Shown: positions 17,104 to 25,468 of the stretch, in pieces
Layout: each line of letters starts with the position of its first letter
Position numbering within the stretch: position 1 is the first letter of the stretch
Assembly (NCBI RefSeq): GCF_018860975.1
Contig: NZ_JAHKQI010000008.1
Coordinates: 249,746-313,745, forward strand
DNA length: 64,000 bases
Source of the DNA: Lentibacter algarum
Lineage (GTDB): Bacteria; Pseudomonadota; Alphaproteobacteria; Rhodobacterales; Rhodobacteraceae
Direction: 5' to 3'
Position numbers and translations under genes: made by a program
Notes under the pieces: generated by a model
What the model was told of the DNA's origin: nothing
Databases searched by the model: none
What the model saw: only the letters and a program-made list of their open reading frames with translations

Positions 17104-17202
17104 CATTTCCCCGATTGACGTAATGTCCTGCGTGCTTTGCGCGGCTTGGCTCTGGGAAAGAGCAAAAATCTGATTTACTCACAAGGGCGACGCAACCCTG
17201 AT

Positions 17203-17889
17203 ATGACGGATTTAGCCATGATTTCTTACGAACTTCACAATGATATCGCCACGCTGAGCATGGACGACGGCAAGTTGAATGTGGTGAACCCGACGTTTAT
17301 TGCTGCCATGAACGAGGCGCTCGACAAGGCCGAGGCGGACAAGGCGAAGGCTGTTGTGCTCATGGGTCGTGATCAGGTTTATTCTGCGGGTTTTGACCTC
17401 AAGGAGTTTGCCAAAGGGCAGGAGGCGACACTGGCGCAGGTGAAAGGCGGCTTTGAATTGCTGACGCGACTTTTGAGCTTTTCGCGTCCGGTTGTGGCCG
17501 GGTGCACGGGGCATGGCATCGGGCTTGGGATCTTCCTGCTGTTGGTGTGTGACTACCGCGTTGGTGCGCAAGGCGCGTTCAAATACAGCATGCCCGAAAG
17601 CCGCATTGGCCTTGATCTTGGAGCGTTGCTGATTGCGCTGGCCAAGTCGCGTATCAACCCCAAGCACCTGACGCGGATGGCTGTTTTGTCTGAAGACATC
17701 GATGTCGCAACAGCGCTTGAGGCAGGGGTTCTGGACGAGGTGGTTGATGCTGCTGATGTGCCCACGCGTGCGGCTGAGGTTGCCACTGGGCTTGCCAGCA
17801 TGCCGGTTGTCTTTGGTAAGAACAAGCGGGAGATCAAAGCAGCCGAATTGGCCGAAATGCGTGCTTTCCTAGCCGGGATGACCGCATAA
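17203..17889 (+). CDS. Crotonase-fold enoyl-CoA hydratase/isomerase family protein
   Basis: About 228 residues of the crotonase superfamily. The oxyanion-hole segments are visible as YSAGFDLKEF and GHGIGLGIFLLLVCDYRVG. The N-terminal block (LHNDIATLSMDDGKLNVVNP) resembles the Rhodobacteraceae crotonase group with MDDGK. The start is uncertain: ATG at 17203 or 17218, both with weak ribosome sites; the frame extends back to 17137, but that extension falls outside the family alignment. Acid/base residues for hydration are not obvious, so isomerase or another CoA-thioester reaction is possible. It lies just outside attR and upstream of edd-eda. Confidence 0.85.
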   Translation: MTDLAMISYELHNDIATLSMDDGKLNVVNPTFIAAMNEALDKAEADKAKAVVLMGRDQVYSAGFDLKEFAKGQEATLAQVKGGFELLTRLLSFSRPVVAGCTGHGIGLGIFLLLVCDYRVGAQGAFKYSMPESRIGLDLGALLIALAKSRINPKHLTRMAVLSEDIDVATALEAGVLDEVVDAADVPTRAAEVATGLASMPVVFGKNKREIKAAELAEMRAFLAGMTA

Positions 17890-17932
17890 CCACGTTTGCT
17901 GCATGATTTGCACGCCTCGCATGGCGTGTTGC

Positions 17933-17944
17933 GTTAGCGGTAAC
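17933..17944. promoter_or_regulatory. Putative LacI/GntR-type operator upstream of edd
   Basis: GTTAGCGGTAAC is a near-perfect palindrome (one mismatch) with a central CG. This is the shape of LacI-family operators such as the GntR site ATGTTACCGGTAACAT. It sits 53 nt before the edd start codon, where it would control the Entner-Doudoroff operon. No LacI-family gene is in the window, so the cognate regulator is unknown. Confidence 0.5.
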
Positions 17945-17996
17945 ATTGGCGTAAATGTGCTATGACTTTTGCTGTGAAGTTGCTGAGGAGCATAGC

Positions 17997-19817
17997 ATGA
18001 CAATACATCCGACACTGGCGGCGGTTACCGAGCGGGTTGCGCTCCGCAGCAAAGATAGCCGTGCTGATTATCTGGCTCGTATGGCACAGGCACGAGGCGC
18101 AGGGCCATCGCGGGCACATCTTTCGTGCAGCGGACAGGCCCATGCTTTTGCTGGCGCAGGCGAAGACCAAAGCGTTTTGGCCAAGGGTGAGGCGGGCAAT
18201 CTGGGCATTGTCACCGCATACAACGACATGCTCTCGGCGCATCAGCCGTTTGAGCGCTATCCGCAGTTGATCCGCGAAGCTGTGCGCTTGAGTGGCGGCA
18301 CAGCGCAGGTTGCGGGCGGTGTTCCAGCGATGTGTGATGGTGTCACGCAGGGTGAGGCGGGCATGGAACTGAGCCTGTTTTCACGTGATGCGATTGCGAT
18401 GGCAGCAGGCATTGCGCTGAGCCACAACACCTTTGATGCGGCTGTCTTTCTTGGTGTTTGCGACAAGATCGTGCCCGGCTTGGTGATTGCCGCGCAGGCC
18501 TTCGGGCATTTGCCGGCGGTATTTTTGCCTGCGGGGCCAATGACCAGCGGCTTGCCGAATGATGAAAAAGCCAAGGTGCGCCAGAAGTTTGCAGCCGGTG
18601 AAGTTGATCGCGCAGCGCTAATGGCTGCAGAGATGGCGGCCTACCACGGCCCCGGGACATGCACGTTTTACGGCACGGCGAACTCGAACCAGATGCTGAT
18701 GGAGTTCATGGGGCTGCACCTGCCGGGGGCGAGCTTTGAAAACCCCAACACCGAGATCCGCGATGCTCTGACCGTTGAAGGCGCACGCCGCGCTTTAAGC
18801 TTGAGTGCGCTTGGCAACAGCTACACGCCGGTTTGCGATATTCTTGACGAAAAGGCCTATGTGAACGGCATTGTCGGGCTCATGGCGACAGGCGGCTCTA
18901 CAAACCTGCTTATTCACCTGATCGCAATGGCGCGGGCTGGCGGGATCATCCTTGATTGGGAAGATTTTGCGGAAATGTCGGAAGTGACGCCGCTGATCGC
19001 GCGGGTCTATCCGAACGGGTTGGCGGATGTGAACCACTTTCACGCCGCGGGCGGGCTTGGCTATATGATTGGTGAGTTGCTTGGGGCGGGCTTTTTGCAC
19101 CCTGACACCCGAACTGTTGCGGGTGAAGGCCTCCAAAACTACACCCGTGAGCCGAAGCTGCAGGATGGTGTGCTGACGTGGCAAGACGGCAGCGGCGAGA
19201 GTCTGAATGACAAGATACTGCGGCCTGTGTCTGACCCGTTTCAGCCCACGGGCGGCCTTGCGCGGTTGTCGGGAAACCTTGGAACCGGTGTTATGAAGAT
19301 CTCGGCTGTCGCAGAAGAGCACCGCGTTGTTGAGGCGCCTGTGCGGGTGTTTACGACGCAGGATGCCGTTAAGGACGCGTTCAAGGCCGGAGAGCTGAGC
19401 CAAGAGAACGCCGGCGATGTGATCATCGTGGTGCGCTTTCAGGGGCCACGCGCCAACGGCATGCCCGAGTTGCACTCGCTGACGCCGATGCTGGCGATTA
19501 TGCAGGGGCGTGGTCAGAAGGTTGCTCTGGTTACAGATGGGCGCATGTCAGGGGCCTCGGGCAAGGTGCCTTCGGCCATTCACATTTGCCCGGAAGCGCT
19601 TGACGGCGGTATGATTGCCAAGCTGCAAGACGGAGATGTTTTGCGGGTTGATGCTGTGAGCGGCGCACTCGAGGTGCTGACTGAAGGCGTTGAGAGCCGC
19701 GCTGTGGCGGTGGCTGACTTGAGCGACAACCAGTTTGGCATGGGCCGTGAGCTGTTTGAGCGCTTTCGGCAAAATGTCGGGCCAGCGGACACTGGTGCCA
19801 GTGTGTTTGGAGGATAG
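17997..19817 (+). CDS. edd: 6-phosphogluconate dehydratase (Entner-Doudoroff)
   Basis: A 606-residue IlvD/Edd-family [4Fe-4S] dehydratase that converts 6-phosphogluconate to 2-keto-3-deoxy-6-phosphogluconate. Edd hallmarks include TAYNDMLSAHQPFERYP, the cysteines in MCDGVTQGEAGMELSLFSRD and GVCDKIVPGL, and the C-terminal VTDGRMSGASGKVPSAIH. Length matches Edd (about 600) rather than dihydroxyacid dehydratase (about 560-620, different motifs). The ATG at 17997 has GAGGAG 7 nt upstream and replaces an ATG at 17955 with no ribosome site. eda follows after 4 nt, giving a two-gene glucose catabolic operon. Confidence 0.95.
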   Translation: MTIHPTLAAVTERVALRSKDSRADYLARMAQARGAGPSRAHLSCSGQAHAFAGAGEDQSVLAKGEAGNLGIVTAYNDMLSAHQPFERYPQLIREAVRLSGGTAQVAGGVPAMCDGVTQGEAGMELSLFSRDAIAMAAGIALSHNTFDAAVFLGVCDKIVPGLVIAAQAFGHLPAVFLPAGPMTSGLPNDEKAKVRQKFAAGEVDRAALMAAEMAAYHGPGTCTFYGTANSNQMLMEFMGLHLPGASFENPNTEIRDALTVEGARRALSLSALGNSYTPVCDILDEKAYVNGIVGLMATGGSTNLLIHLIAMARAGGIILDWEDFAEMSEVTPLIARVYPNGLADVNHFHAAGGLGYMIGELLGAGFLHPDTRTVAGEGLQNYTREPKLQDGVLTWQDGSGESLNDKILRPVSDPFQPTGGLARLSGNLGTGVMKISAVAEEHRVVEAPVRVFTTQDAVKDAFKAGELSQENAGDVIIVVRFQGPRANGMPELHSLTPMLAIMQGRGQKVALVTDGRMSGASGKVPSAIHICPEALDGGMIAKLQDGDVLRVDAVSGALEVLTEGVESRAVAVADLSDNQFGMGRELFERFRQNVGPADTGASVFGG

Positions 19818-19821
19818 CGGG

Positions 19822-20466
19822 ATGAGCATGACAGCAAAAGACGCGAGCAAACGCGCGCGGGACGTATGCGAACGGGCGGCGGTGATGCCTGTTCTGGTGG
19901 TTGAGGACGCTGCCAATGCGAAGCCGCTGGCCGAGGCTTTGGTCGCTGGCGGCTTGTCGGCGCTTGAAGTGACGCTGCGCACACCGGCAGCACTTGATGT
20001 GATCAAGGAGATGAGCGAAATCAGCGGCGGTTGTGTCGGTGCAGGGACAGTCTTGACGCTTTCCGACGTGCGCGCAGCAAAGGCGGCCGGAGCCAACTTT
20101 GCAGTTTCGCCGGGCGCGACTGATGCATTGATCGCAGCCTGTGAAGACGAGGGCTTGCCGCTTATTGCGGGGGCTGCGACAGCCAGTGAAGCGATGAGGC
20201 TGCTGGAACGCGGCTATGACATGCTCAAGTTTTTTCCGGCGGAGGCTTCGGGCGGCGCACCTGCCTTGAAATCGCTGGGTGGGCCTTTGCCGCAGGCGTC
20301 ATTTTGCCCGACGGGCGGCGTAAGCCTGAAGAACGCAGCCGACTATCTGAGTTTGCCGAATGTCGTTTGTGTGGGCGGCAGCTGGGTTGCGCCTGAGGGG
20401 CTTGTTAAGGCCGGCGACTGGGCAGGCATTGAAGCGCTGGCACGGGATGCCGCAGCGCTCAATTGA
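19822..20466 (+). CDS. eda: KDPG aldolase (2-dehydro-3-deoxy-phosphogluconate aldolase)
   Basis: A 214-residue class I aldolase with a TIM barrel that cleaves KDPG to pyruvate and glyceraldehyde-3-phosphate. The general-base motif LEVTLRTPAAL and the Schiff-base lysine in MLKFFPAEASGG are present. The substrate phosphate loop is CPTGGVS. The ATG at 19822 has GGAGGAT upstream, overlapping the end of edd. Length and order edd-eda match the canonical Entner-Doudoroff operon. Confidence 0.95.
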   Translation: MSMTAKDASKRARDVCERAAVMPVLVVEDAANAKPLAEALVAGGLSALEVTLRTPAALDVIKEMSEISGGCVGAGTVLTLSDVRAAKAAGANFAVSPGATDALIAACEDEGLPLIAGAATASEAMRLLERGYDMLKFFPAEASGGAPALKSLGGPLPQASFCPTGGVSLKNAADYLSLPNVVCVGGSWVAPEGLVKAGDWAGIEALARDAAALN

Positions 20467-20496
20467 CACTTGTGGCGCGAAGCTTTACCGCTGAGG

Positions 20497-20627
20497 TATT
20501 CTCAGGGCGGGGTGTAATTCCCCACCGGCGGTGACAGCCCGCGAGCGCTTCGTGTTTCACAACACTTGGGTCAGCAGATTTGGTGGAATTCCAAAGCCGA
20601 CGGTATAGTCCGGATGGTAGAGAATGG
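20497..20627 (+). promoter_or_regulatory. FMN riboswitch (RFN element)
   Basis: Conserved RFN blocks are in order: TCTCAGGGCGGGGTG (about 20500-20514), CCCCACCGGCGGTGACAGCCCGCGAGCG (20520-20547), GGTCAGCAGATTTGGTG, CCAAAGCCGACGGTATAGTCCGGATGG and AGAGAATGGAGC. It lies 72 nt upstream of ribH. FMN binding would reduce expression of the lumazine synthase, by termination or start-site sequestration; which one is not clear because I see no obvious U-tract hairpin. Confidence 0.95.
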
Positions 20628-20698
20628 AGCACGTGGCTTTTGGGCTGCGGGTTTCTGACGCTCTGGGATCTTGTCTGCTATGGAAGGATCAAAGAGCT

Positions 20699-21145
20699 AT
20701 GACAATTTCCCCAAAATTCGCCTTTATCAAAGCGCGGTGGCACGCGAAGATCGTTGATCAAGCCCTTGTCGGGTTTGACAAAAAACTGTTTGAGCTCGGG
20801 CTTGAAGCACAGGTTGATGTGTTTGATGTTCCGGGGGCTTTCGAGATGCCATTGCTGGCAAAGAAACTCGCGGCGGGCGGCGGGTATGACGCTGTGATCG
20901 CCGCGGCTCTGGTGGTTGATGGCGGGATTTATCGGCATGATTTTGTTGGCGCTGCCGTTGTTGACGGGCTGATGCAAGCGGGGCTTGAAACAGGTGTTCC
21001 GGTGTTGTCGGTGTCACTAACACCGCATCATTTTCAGCCGTCTGACGAGCATGAACAGTTTTACCACGAGCATTTCCTCAAGAAGGGCGCTGAAGCGGCG
21101 CAGGCTGCCGCTGATCTGGCTGTTCTTTACAGGGAACTTGGCTAA
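20699..21145 (+). CDS. ribH: 6,7-dimethyl-8-ribityllumazine synthase, type II
   Basis: A 148-residue lumazine synthase catalysing the penultimate step of riboflavin synthesis. FDVPGAFEMPLLAKKLA and the TPHHFQ segment place it in the type II (RibH2, decameric) class known from Brucella and rhizobia rather than the icosahedral type I. The ATG at 20699 was chosen because it starts at the family N-terminus and lies downstream of the FMN riboswitch; the frame extends upstream into the aptamer. This copy stands apart from other rib genes, which suggests a second, FMN-repressed isozyme. Confidence 0.92.
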   Translation: MTISPKFAFIKARWHAKIVDQALVGFDKKLFELGLEAQVDVFDVPGAFEMPLLAKKLAAGGGYDAVIAAALVVDGGIYRHDFVGAAVVDGLMQAGLETGVPVLSVSLTPHHFQPSDEHEQFYHEHFLKKGAEAAQAAADLAVLYRELG

Positions 21146-21170
21146 ACTGGGCAACCAAAGGAGTAGACAC

Positions 21171-22007
21171 ATGAAACTGTTGAGATACGGGCCTGTGGGC
21201 GAAGAGAAACCGGCGCTGCTTGATGCGCAGGGCAACATCCGCGATCTTACGGGGGTGATTGGTGATTTGGGCGGTGAAATGCTTGAGTTGGATCAGCTTG
21301 AACGTCTCAAGGCGCTTGATCCTGCGAGCCTGCCGCTGGTGACCGGAAGGCCGAGAATTGGGGCTTGTGTCAGCCATGTTGAAACCTTTTACGGCATTGG
21401 GCTGAACTATGCGCAACACGCGCGGGAAGCCGGCATGGACGCCCCGAAAGAGCCGATCATTTTCAACAAGTCGGCCTCGTGTCTGGCTGGGCCTAATGAC
21501 GCACTGACACTTCCTGTGGGCAGTGAGAAGAGCGACTGGGAAGTCGAGCTGGGTGTGGTGATCGGCAGACGGGCGCAGAATGTGAGTGTTGAGGACGCGC
21601 TTGGATATGTGGCCGGATACTGCGTGATCAATGATCTCTCGGAGCGTGCGTTTCAGACCGAGCGTGGCGGGCAGTGGACCAAGGGCAAGTCGGCACCGGG
21701 GTTTGGGCCGTGCGGGCCGTATATTGTGACCGCCGATCAGGTTCCTGACCCGCAGAGCCTGCGCTTGAAGCTGAGCTTGAACGGGGCCGTGATGCAGGAC
21801 AATATGACGAAAGACATGATTTTCTCGGTCGCCGAGATTATTGCACATATGTCAGAGTTTATGGCCTTGGTGCCTGGAGATGTGATCGCCACCGGCACGC
21901 CTGAGGGCGTTGGTATGGGGCTGAAACCACAGAGGTTTTTGCGCTCGGGCGATGTGATGGAACTTGAGATTGAAGGGCTAGGGGCGCAGCGTACGGAAGT
22001 GCTGTAG
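21171..22007 (+). CDS. Fumarylacetoacetate hydrolase (FAH) family protein
   Basis: A 278-residue FAH-fold metal-dependent hydrolase or isomerase. The N-terminal domain MKLLRYGPVGEEKPALLD is typical of the ureidoglycolate lyase / 2-hydroxyhepta-2,4-diene-1,7-dioate isomerase branch. Metal ligands are the glutamates in DWEVELGVVIG and the aspartate in CVINDLSER; GKSAPGFGPCGPY and TGTPEGVGMG are the usual C-terminal signatures. The ATG at 21171 has AAAGGAG 8 nt upstream. It follows ribH by 25 nt and may be in its transcript, but the substrate is unknown and a link to riboflavin is not implied. Confidence 0.88.
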   Translation: MKLLRYGPVGEEKPALLDAQGNIRDLTGVIGDLGGEMLELDQLERLKALDPASLPLVTGRPRIGACVSHVETFYGIGLNYAQHAREAGMDAPKEPIIFNKSASCLAGPNDALTLPVGSEKSDWEVELGVVIGRRAQNVSVEDALGYVAGYCVINDLSERAFQTERGGQWTKGKSAPGFGPCGPYIVTADQVPDPQSLRLKLSLNGAVMQDNMTKDMIFSVAEIIAHMSEFMALVPGDVIATGTPEGVGMGLKPQRFLRSGDVMELEIEGLGAQRTEVL

Positions 22008-22009
22008 CG

Positions 22010-22627
22010 TCAACTGTCAGGGTCGATCAGGCCGAGGCCGCGCAGGTAGACGCCGATGCCGGTTTCGAGCAGGTCTTCGGGCGGAAAGGGGCTTTGCGTG
22101 CCGGGAGAATTGCGCGCAAACAACTCGACGACACCGTGGCTGAGCGCCCAGATATGGGCTGAAAACATCGAGGCGGGCGGGCGCTTGTCGGCAGGGATAT
22201 GGGCTGACAGCTCGGCTGCGGCTTGTTCGAGCACACCGCGCGCACGCATCGAGATCGCGGCGAGTTCGGGTGTGCGGTTTACCGAGACACCGCTTTCAAA
22301 CATGGCGATGTAATGCCCCGGATATTTGCGCGCGAAGGCAAGGTAGGCGCGGCCTGTGGCCTCAAAGGCGGCGAGGGCAGAGGGCTGACCTTTTTCATAG
22401 GCGAACTGCATAACATCGGCGAAGATTTCATAGCCCTGCCGCGCGGCTTCTGCGATCAGGTCTTCTCGGCCCTCAAAATGCCGGTAGACAGCGGCGGGGG
22501 TGACGCCTGCCTGCTTTGCGGCCTCAGACAGGGTGAAGCCCGTTGGGCCTTTGGCTTCGATCAGTTGCAAGGCCGCCTCAACGAGCGCCTGCCGCAGATT
22601 GCCATGATGATAGCCGCGCTTACGCAT
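22010..22627 (-). CDS. TetR/AcrR family transcriptional regulator
   Basis: A 205-residue repressor. The N-terminal helix-turn-helix is [56 protein letters not shown]. The C-terminal ligand domain is typical of the TetR_C_33/WHG subgroup. The ATG at 22627 lies inside the last codons of ppk2 (8-nt overlap), so it is translated from the ppk2 message. The frame extends to 22684, but that extension is antisense to nothing useful and lacks a ribosome site. The ligand is unknown; it could be autoregulatory for ppk2-tetR. Confidence 0.85.
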   Translation of the reverse strand: MRKRGYHHGNLRQALVEAALQLIEAKGPTGFTLSEAAKQAGVTPAAVYRHFEGREDLIAEAARQGYEIFADVMQFAYEKGQPSALAAFEATGRAYLAFARKYPGHYIAMFESGVSVNRTPELAAISMRARGVLEQAAAELSAHIPADKRPPASMFSAHIWALSHGVVELFARNSPGTQSPFPPEDLLETGIGVYLRGLGLIDPDS

Positions 22628-23501
22628 CGCTGTTGGCTGGCCAGATTTCGGGGCCGCCACAGACCGAACTGTCGATCGTGCCAAGCGCCTTTTCGTCTTT
22701 GTTTGCGTAGTCGATCTGGCTTAACACCGCGCGGATCCCGTTGAGACGGGCGCGGCGTTTGTCGTCCGAACGCACAACGATCCACGGCGCGGTTTCGGTA
22801 TGGCTGCGCGAGAGCGTCTCTTTGATGGCAGCGGTGTAGGACTCCCATTTTTTAAGACCCTCAACGTCGATCCAGCTAAGTTTCCAATGCTTGAGCGGGT
22901 CACGTTCGCGGCCGAGGAAGCGGCGCAGCTGTTCGGCGCGTCCGACGTTGAGCCAGACTTTGAACAAGAGGATACCTTCGTCGACCAGCATGTTTTCAAA
23001 GGCGGGAACTTGAGAGAAAAAGTGCTCGCGTTGATCATCGGTGCAAAAGCCGAAGACGTGCTCAACCACGCCGCGGTTATACCACGAGCGGTCAAAAAAG
23101 ACGATCTCGCCGCCCGCTGGCAGGTGATCAATGTAGCGCTGGAAATACCACTGCGTGGCTTCGGTTTCGGTCGGCTTTGAAAGAGCGACGACGCGGGCGC
23201 CGCGCGGATTGAGGTTCTCGCGGAAACGCTTGATGGTGCCGCCTTTGCCGGCAGCGTCACGGCCTTCAAATACGATGGCGACGCGTGCGCCACTCTCTTT
23301 GGCCCAGCTTTGCAGCTTAACCAGTTCGATTTGCAACGCGGCGAGCTCTTTTTCGTAGGCTTTGCGCGGCAGGCGCTCGGAATGTGGAAAATCGCGGCTG
23401 AGGATGTCGCCCTTGTCACCGCGCTTGATAGCGTTGCGCACCTCGGAAGGGGCGTCTTCGGCAAAATACTGGCTGATTGCCCCGTCAAATGGCAGGTCCA
23501 T
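22620..23501 (-). CDS. ppk2: Polyphosphate kinase 2 (PPK2 class I)
   Basis: A 293-residue P-loop kinase that uses polyphosphate to phosphorylate nucleoside diphosphates. Walker A is [11 protein letters not shown] (about 79-89), the lid segment is [15 protein letters not shown] and the DRSWYNR motif is the Walker B region. Single-domain length places it in class I (NDP phosphorylation). The ATG at 23501 has AGGAA 9-10 nt upstream; the TTG at 23531 is an alternative. The 3' end overlaps the tetR start, and metA lies 63 nt upstream on the same strand. Confidence 0.92.
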   Translation of the reverse strand: MDLPFDGAISQYFAEDAPSEVRNAIKRGDKGDILSRDFPHSERLPRKAYEKELAALQIELVKLQSWAKESGARVAIVFEGRDAAGKGGTIKRFRENLNPRGARVVALSKPTETEATQWYFQRYIDHLPAGGEIVFFDRSWYNRGVVEHVFGFCTDDQREHFFSQVPAFENMLVDEGILLFKVWLNVGRAEQLRRFLGRERDPLKHWKLSWIDVEGLKKWESYTAAIKETLSRSHTETAPWIVVRSDDKRRARLNGIRAVLSQIDYANKDEKALGTIDSSVCGGPEIWPANSDA

Positions 23502-23564
23502 ACGGCTGGTTCCTTGTTGTGTTGCACTCAATATGGCGGCTCAGGCGGCCAAGGGCAATGGCTG

Positions 23565-24518
23565 CTAGCCGCGCCTGTCGGTGCTTTCCTGCCCGATCTT
23601 GCTGATATCGTAGGGCGCGGTCTCGTAGAGTTCGGAGACCCAATTTCCGTAGAGCAGATGCGCGTGGCTGCGCCAGCGGTTAGACGGCGCTTTGCTGGGG
23701 TCGTCTTGCGGATAGTAGTTTACCGGCAGGGCGATTTCGGCGCCTTCGATCTGGTTTGAGGCAAGGTCGCGCTGATACTCTTCGCCCAGAGTGTTACTGT
23801 CATATTCCAGATGATTGAAGATGTAGAGTGCGCGGTGCTTGCTGTCTTGAACCAGTGCCGGGCCGACTTCATCGGAGTGCAGCAAGATATCTAGTCCGGC
23901 GGCGCTGATTTCGTCTTTCCGCATCTCTGTCCAACGGCTTACTGGCATGGTCAAATCATCAGAAAACCCTCTAAGGTAAGGGCTTTGCGGCCTAAAGTTC
24001 ATGTGTCGATAGCAGCCAAAAAGCTTGCTTTCGAGCAGGTGTTTTTTGACGCCGTGGAAGTAGTGCGCCATTGCCATTCCGCCCCAGCAGACGCCAAAAG
24101 TCGAGTGGACATTTGTTTGCGTCCAGTCAAACACCTCGCAAAGTTCCTGCCAGTAGTCGACATCTTCAAAAGGCAAATGCTCGATCGGAGCACCGGTGAT
24201 GATCAGCCCGTCAAATGTTTCGCCTGAGGCCTTTACGGCGTCAAACGGGCGGTAAAACTCGGCCAAGTGCTCGGCCGCAGTGTTACGGGTCCGGTGGTTG
24301 CTCATGCGGATCAGGGAGAACTCGATTTGCAGCGGTGTTGCCCCGATAAGGCGTGCGAACTGGTTTTCGGTCTGGATCTTTTTTGGCATCAGGTTGAGCA
24401 AGCCGATGCGCATCGGGCGGATATCTTGTCGTGTCGCCTGATCTTCGTCCATCACCATCACGCCCTCGTTTGAAAGCACATTGTAGGCAGGCAGATGTGA
24501 GGGCAGTTTGATTGGCAT
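23565..24518 (-). CDS. metAA: Homoserine O-acetyltransferase, MetA type
   Basis: A 317-residue class I glutamine amidotransferase-like acyltransferase for the first committed step of methionine synthesis. The catalytic triad aligns as C144 (FGVCWGG), H236 and E238 (NHLEY), matching C142/H235/E237 of E. coli MetA. The position that sets acyl-CoA choice (G111 in E. coli, succinyl; Glu in Bacillus cereus, acetyl) is E113 here in GAPIEHL, so acetyl-CoA is predicted. The N-terminus [10 protein letters not shown] is canonical. It follows a P-loop ATPase gene by 9 nt on the same strand. Confidence 0.93.
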   Translation of the reverse strand: MPIKLPSHLPAYNVLSNEGVMVMDEDQATRQDIRPMRIGLLNLMPKKIQTENQFARLIGATPLQIEFSLIRMSNHRTRNTAAEHLAEFYRPFDAVKASGETFDGLIITGAPIEHLPFEDVDYWQELCEVFDWTQTNVHSTFGVCWGGMAMAHYFHGVKKHLLESKLFGCYRHMNFRPQSPYLRGFSDDLTMPVSRWTEMRKDEISAAGLDILLHSDEVGPALVQDSKHRALYIFNHLEYDSNTLGEEYQRDLASNQIEGAEIALPVNYYPQDDPSKAPSNRWRSHAHLLYGNWVSELYETAPYDISKIGQESTDRRG

Positions 24519-24527
24519 GATGGAGTC

Positions 24528-25385
24528 CTACTTGGCGGTGAGTGCGGCGCTGACGACAGCGTTGAAATCAGAGCTGTCACGCACGGTTGAGATGTCTTCG
24601 GCGCTCACAGTTACGCCCCATTGTGACATGGCTTCATAGCGTGGTTGTCGGTGTGTGAGGGCGCGTCCATAGGCGTATCGGATGAAGTCATCAGGATCAA
24701 CTTCGTCTTCCGAGCATTTGTTTTTGCTTAGATATTTGCTCCAAGTTGATGCAAGAAACTCGGGTTGGTAGGCCATAGGTTTCGGGGCTCGGTCAAAGCG
24801 CGCAATGAGCTCGTTTATATGGGCATCACTGCCTTTGAGCCAAATCATCAGCGTGTTCTCCGACAGCGCTTTAAGGATCTTGTCATCAGGGTTTTCGGCA
24901 TCAACCCACTCGCAGATAGAGCCGCCGGTATCACAGATAAAGTGTGGGTAGCTGTAAATTTTTTGCCCGCGGGCAATGAAGTGTGTGGTGTCTTGGAGCG
25001 CGCTTATCTCGGCGGCTTTGAACTGCGCTTGCCGGCGTTTGTATTCCTGCAGACTGAGCCCGCCTTTGGCAGCACTCCCGGGTTTGCCGAGGTAGGTGCT
25101 GACAGCGCTCAAATCATGGGTGTGCACATTGGCTGAGAGCGAGATTGCGTCACGCTTGAGCATCTGCGCTAAAAACGGCTCGCGCATGGCGGCCTGCATA
25201 CAGGCATCAACGATCGGCTCGCTCATGTAGCGGGTGCCTATGCGGTAATCAACGGAGTAGTGAAACCAGTCGCCTTCATCCCGTAGGGTGTTGGAAACAT
25301 GGGTTTTCCCGAGACCAGACATGCCAAAAAACAACACGCGTTTATGCACGGCGTTTTGCCATTCTTGAGCAGAATTATACAGCAT
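24528..25385 (-). CDS. P-loop ATPase/kinase-like protein of unknown function, linked to metA
   Basis: A 285-residue cytosolic protein with a Walker A GMSGLGKT at residues 21-28, followed by VDYRIGTRYM. A second conserved block, ICDTGGSICEW, could hold the Walker B-like acid. The size and fold pattern suggest a small nucleotide kinase-like NTPase. No specific family is recognised, although the same gene next to metA is familiar from Rhodobacterales genomes. The metA start lies 9 nt downstream, so the two are probably one operon. A role in methionine metabolism would be a guess from position. Confidence 0.75.
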   Translation of the reverse strand: MLYNSAQEWQNAVHKRVLFFGMSGLGKTHVSNTLRDEGDWFHYSVDYRIGTRYMSEPIVDACMQAAMREPFLAQMLKRDAISLSANVHTHDLSAVSTYLGKPGSAAKGGLSLQEYKRRQAQFKAAEISALQDTTHFIARGQKIYSYPHFICDTGGSICEWVDAENPDDKILKALSENTLMIWLKGSDAHINELIARFDRAPKPMAYQPEFLASTWSKYLSKNKCSEDEVDPDDFIRYAYGRALTHRQPRYEAMSQWGVTVSAEDISTVRDSSDFNAVVSAALTAK

Positions 25386-25468
25386 GGCGAGGCTCCTTTT
25401 ATGCTTGTCGTAACGGCGGCGGCCTGCGCCGTCAACGATCCTGCCAAAGCGAACGCAATTTCAAGCTC

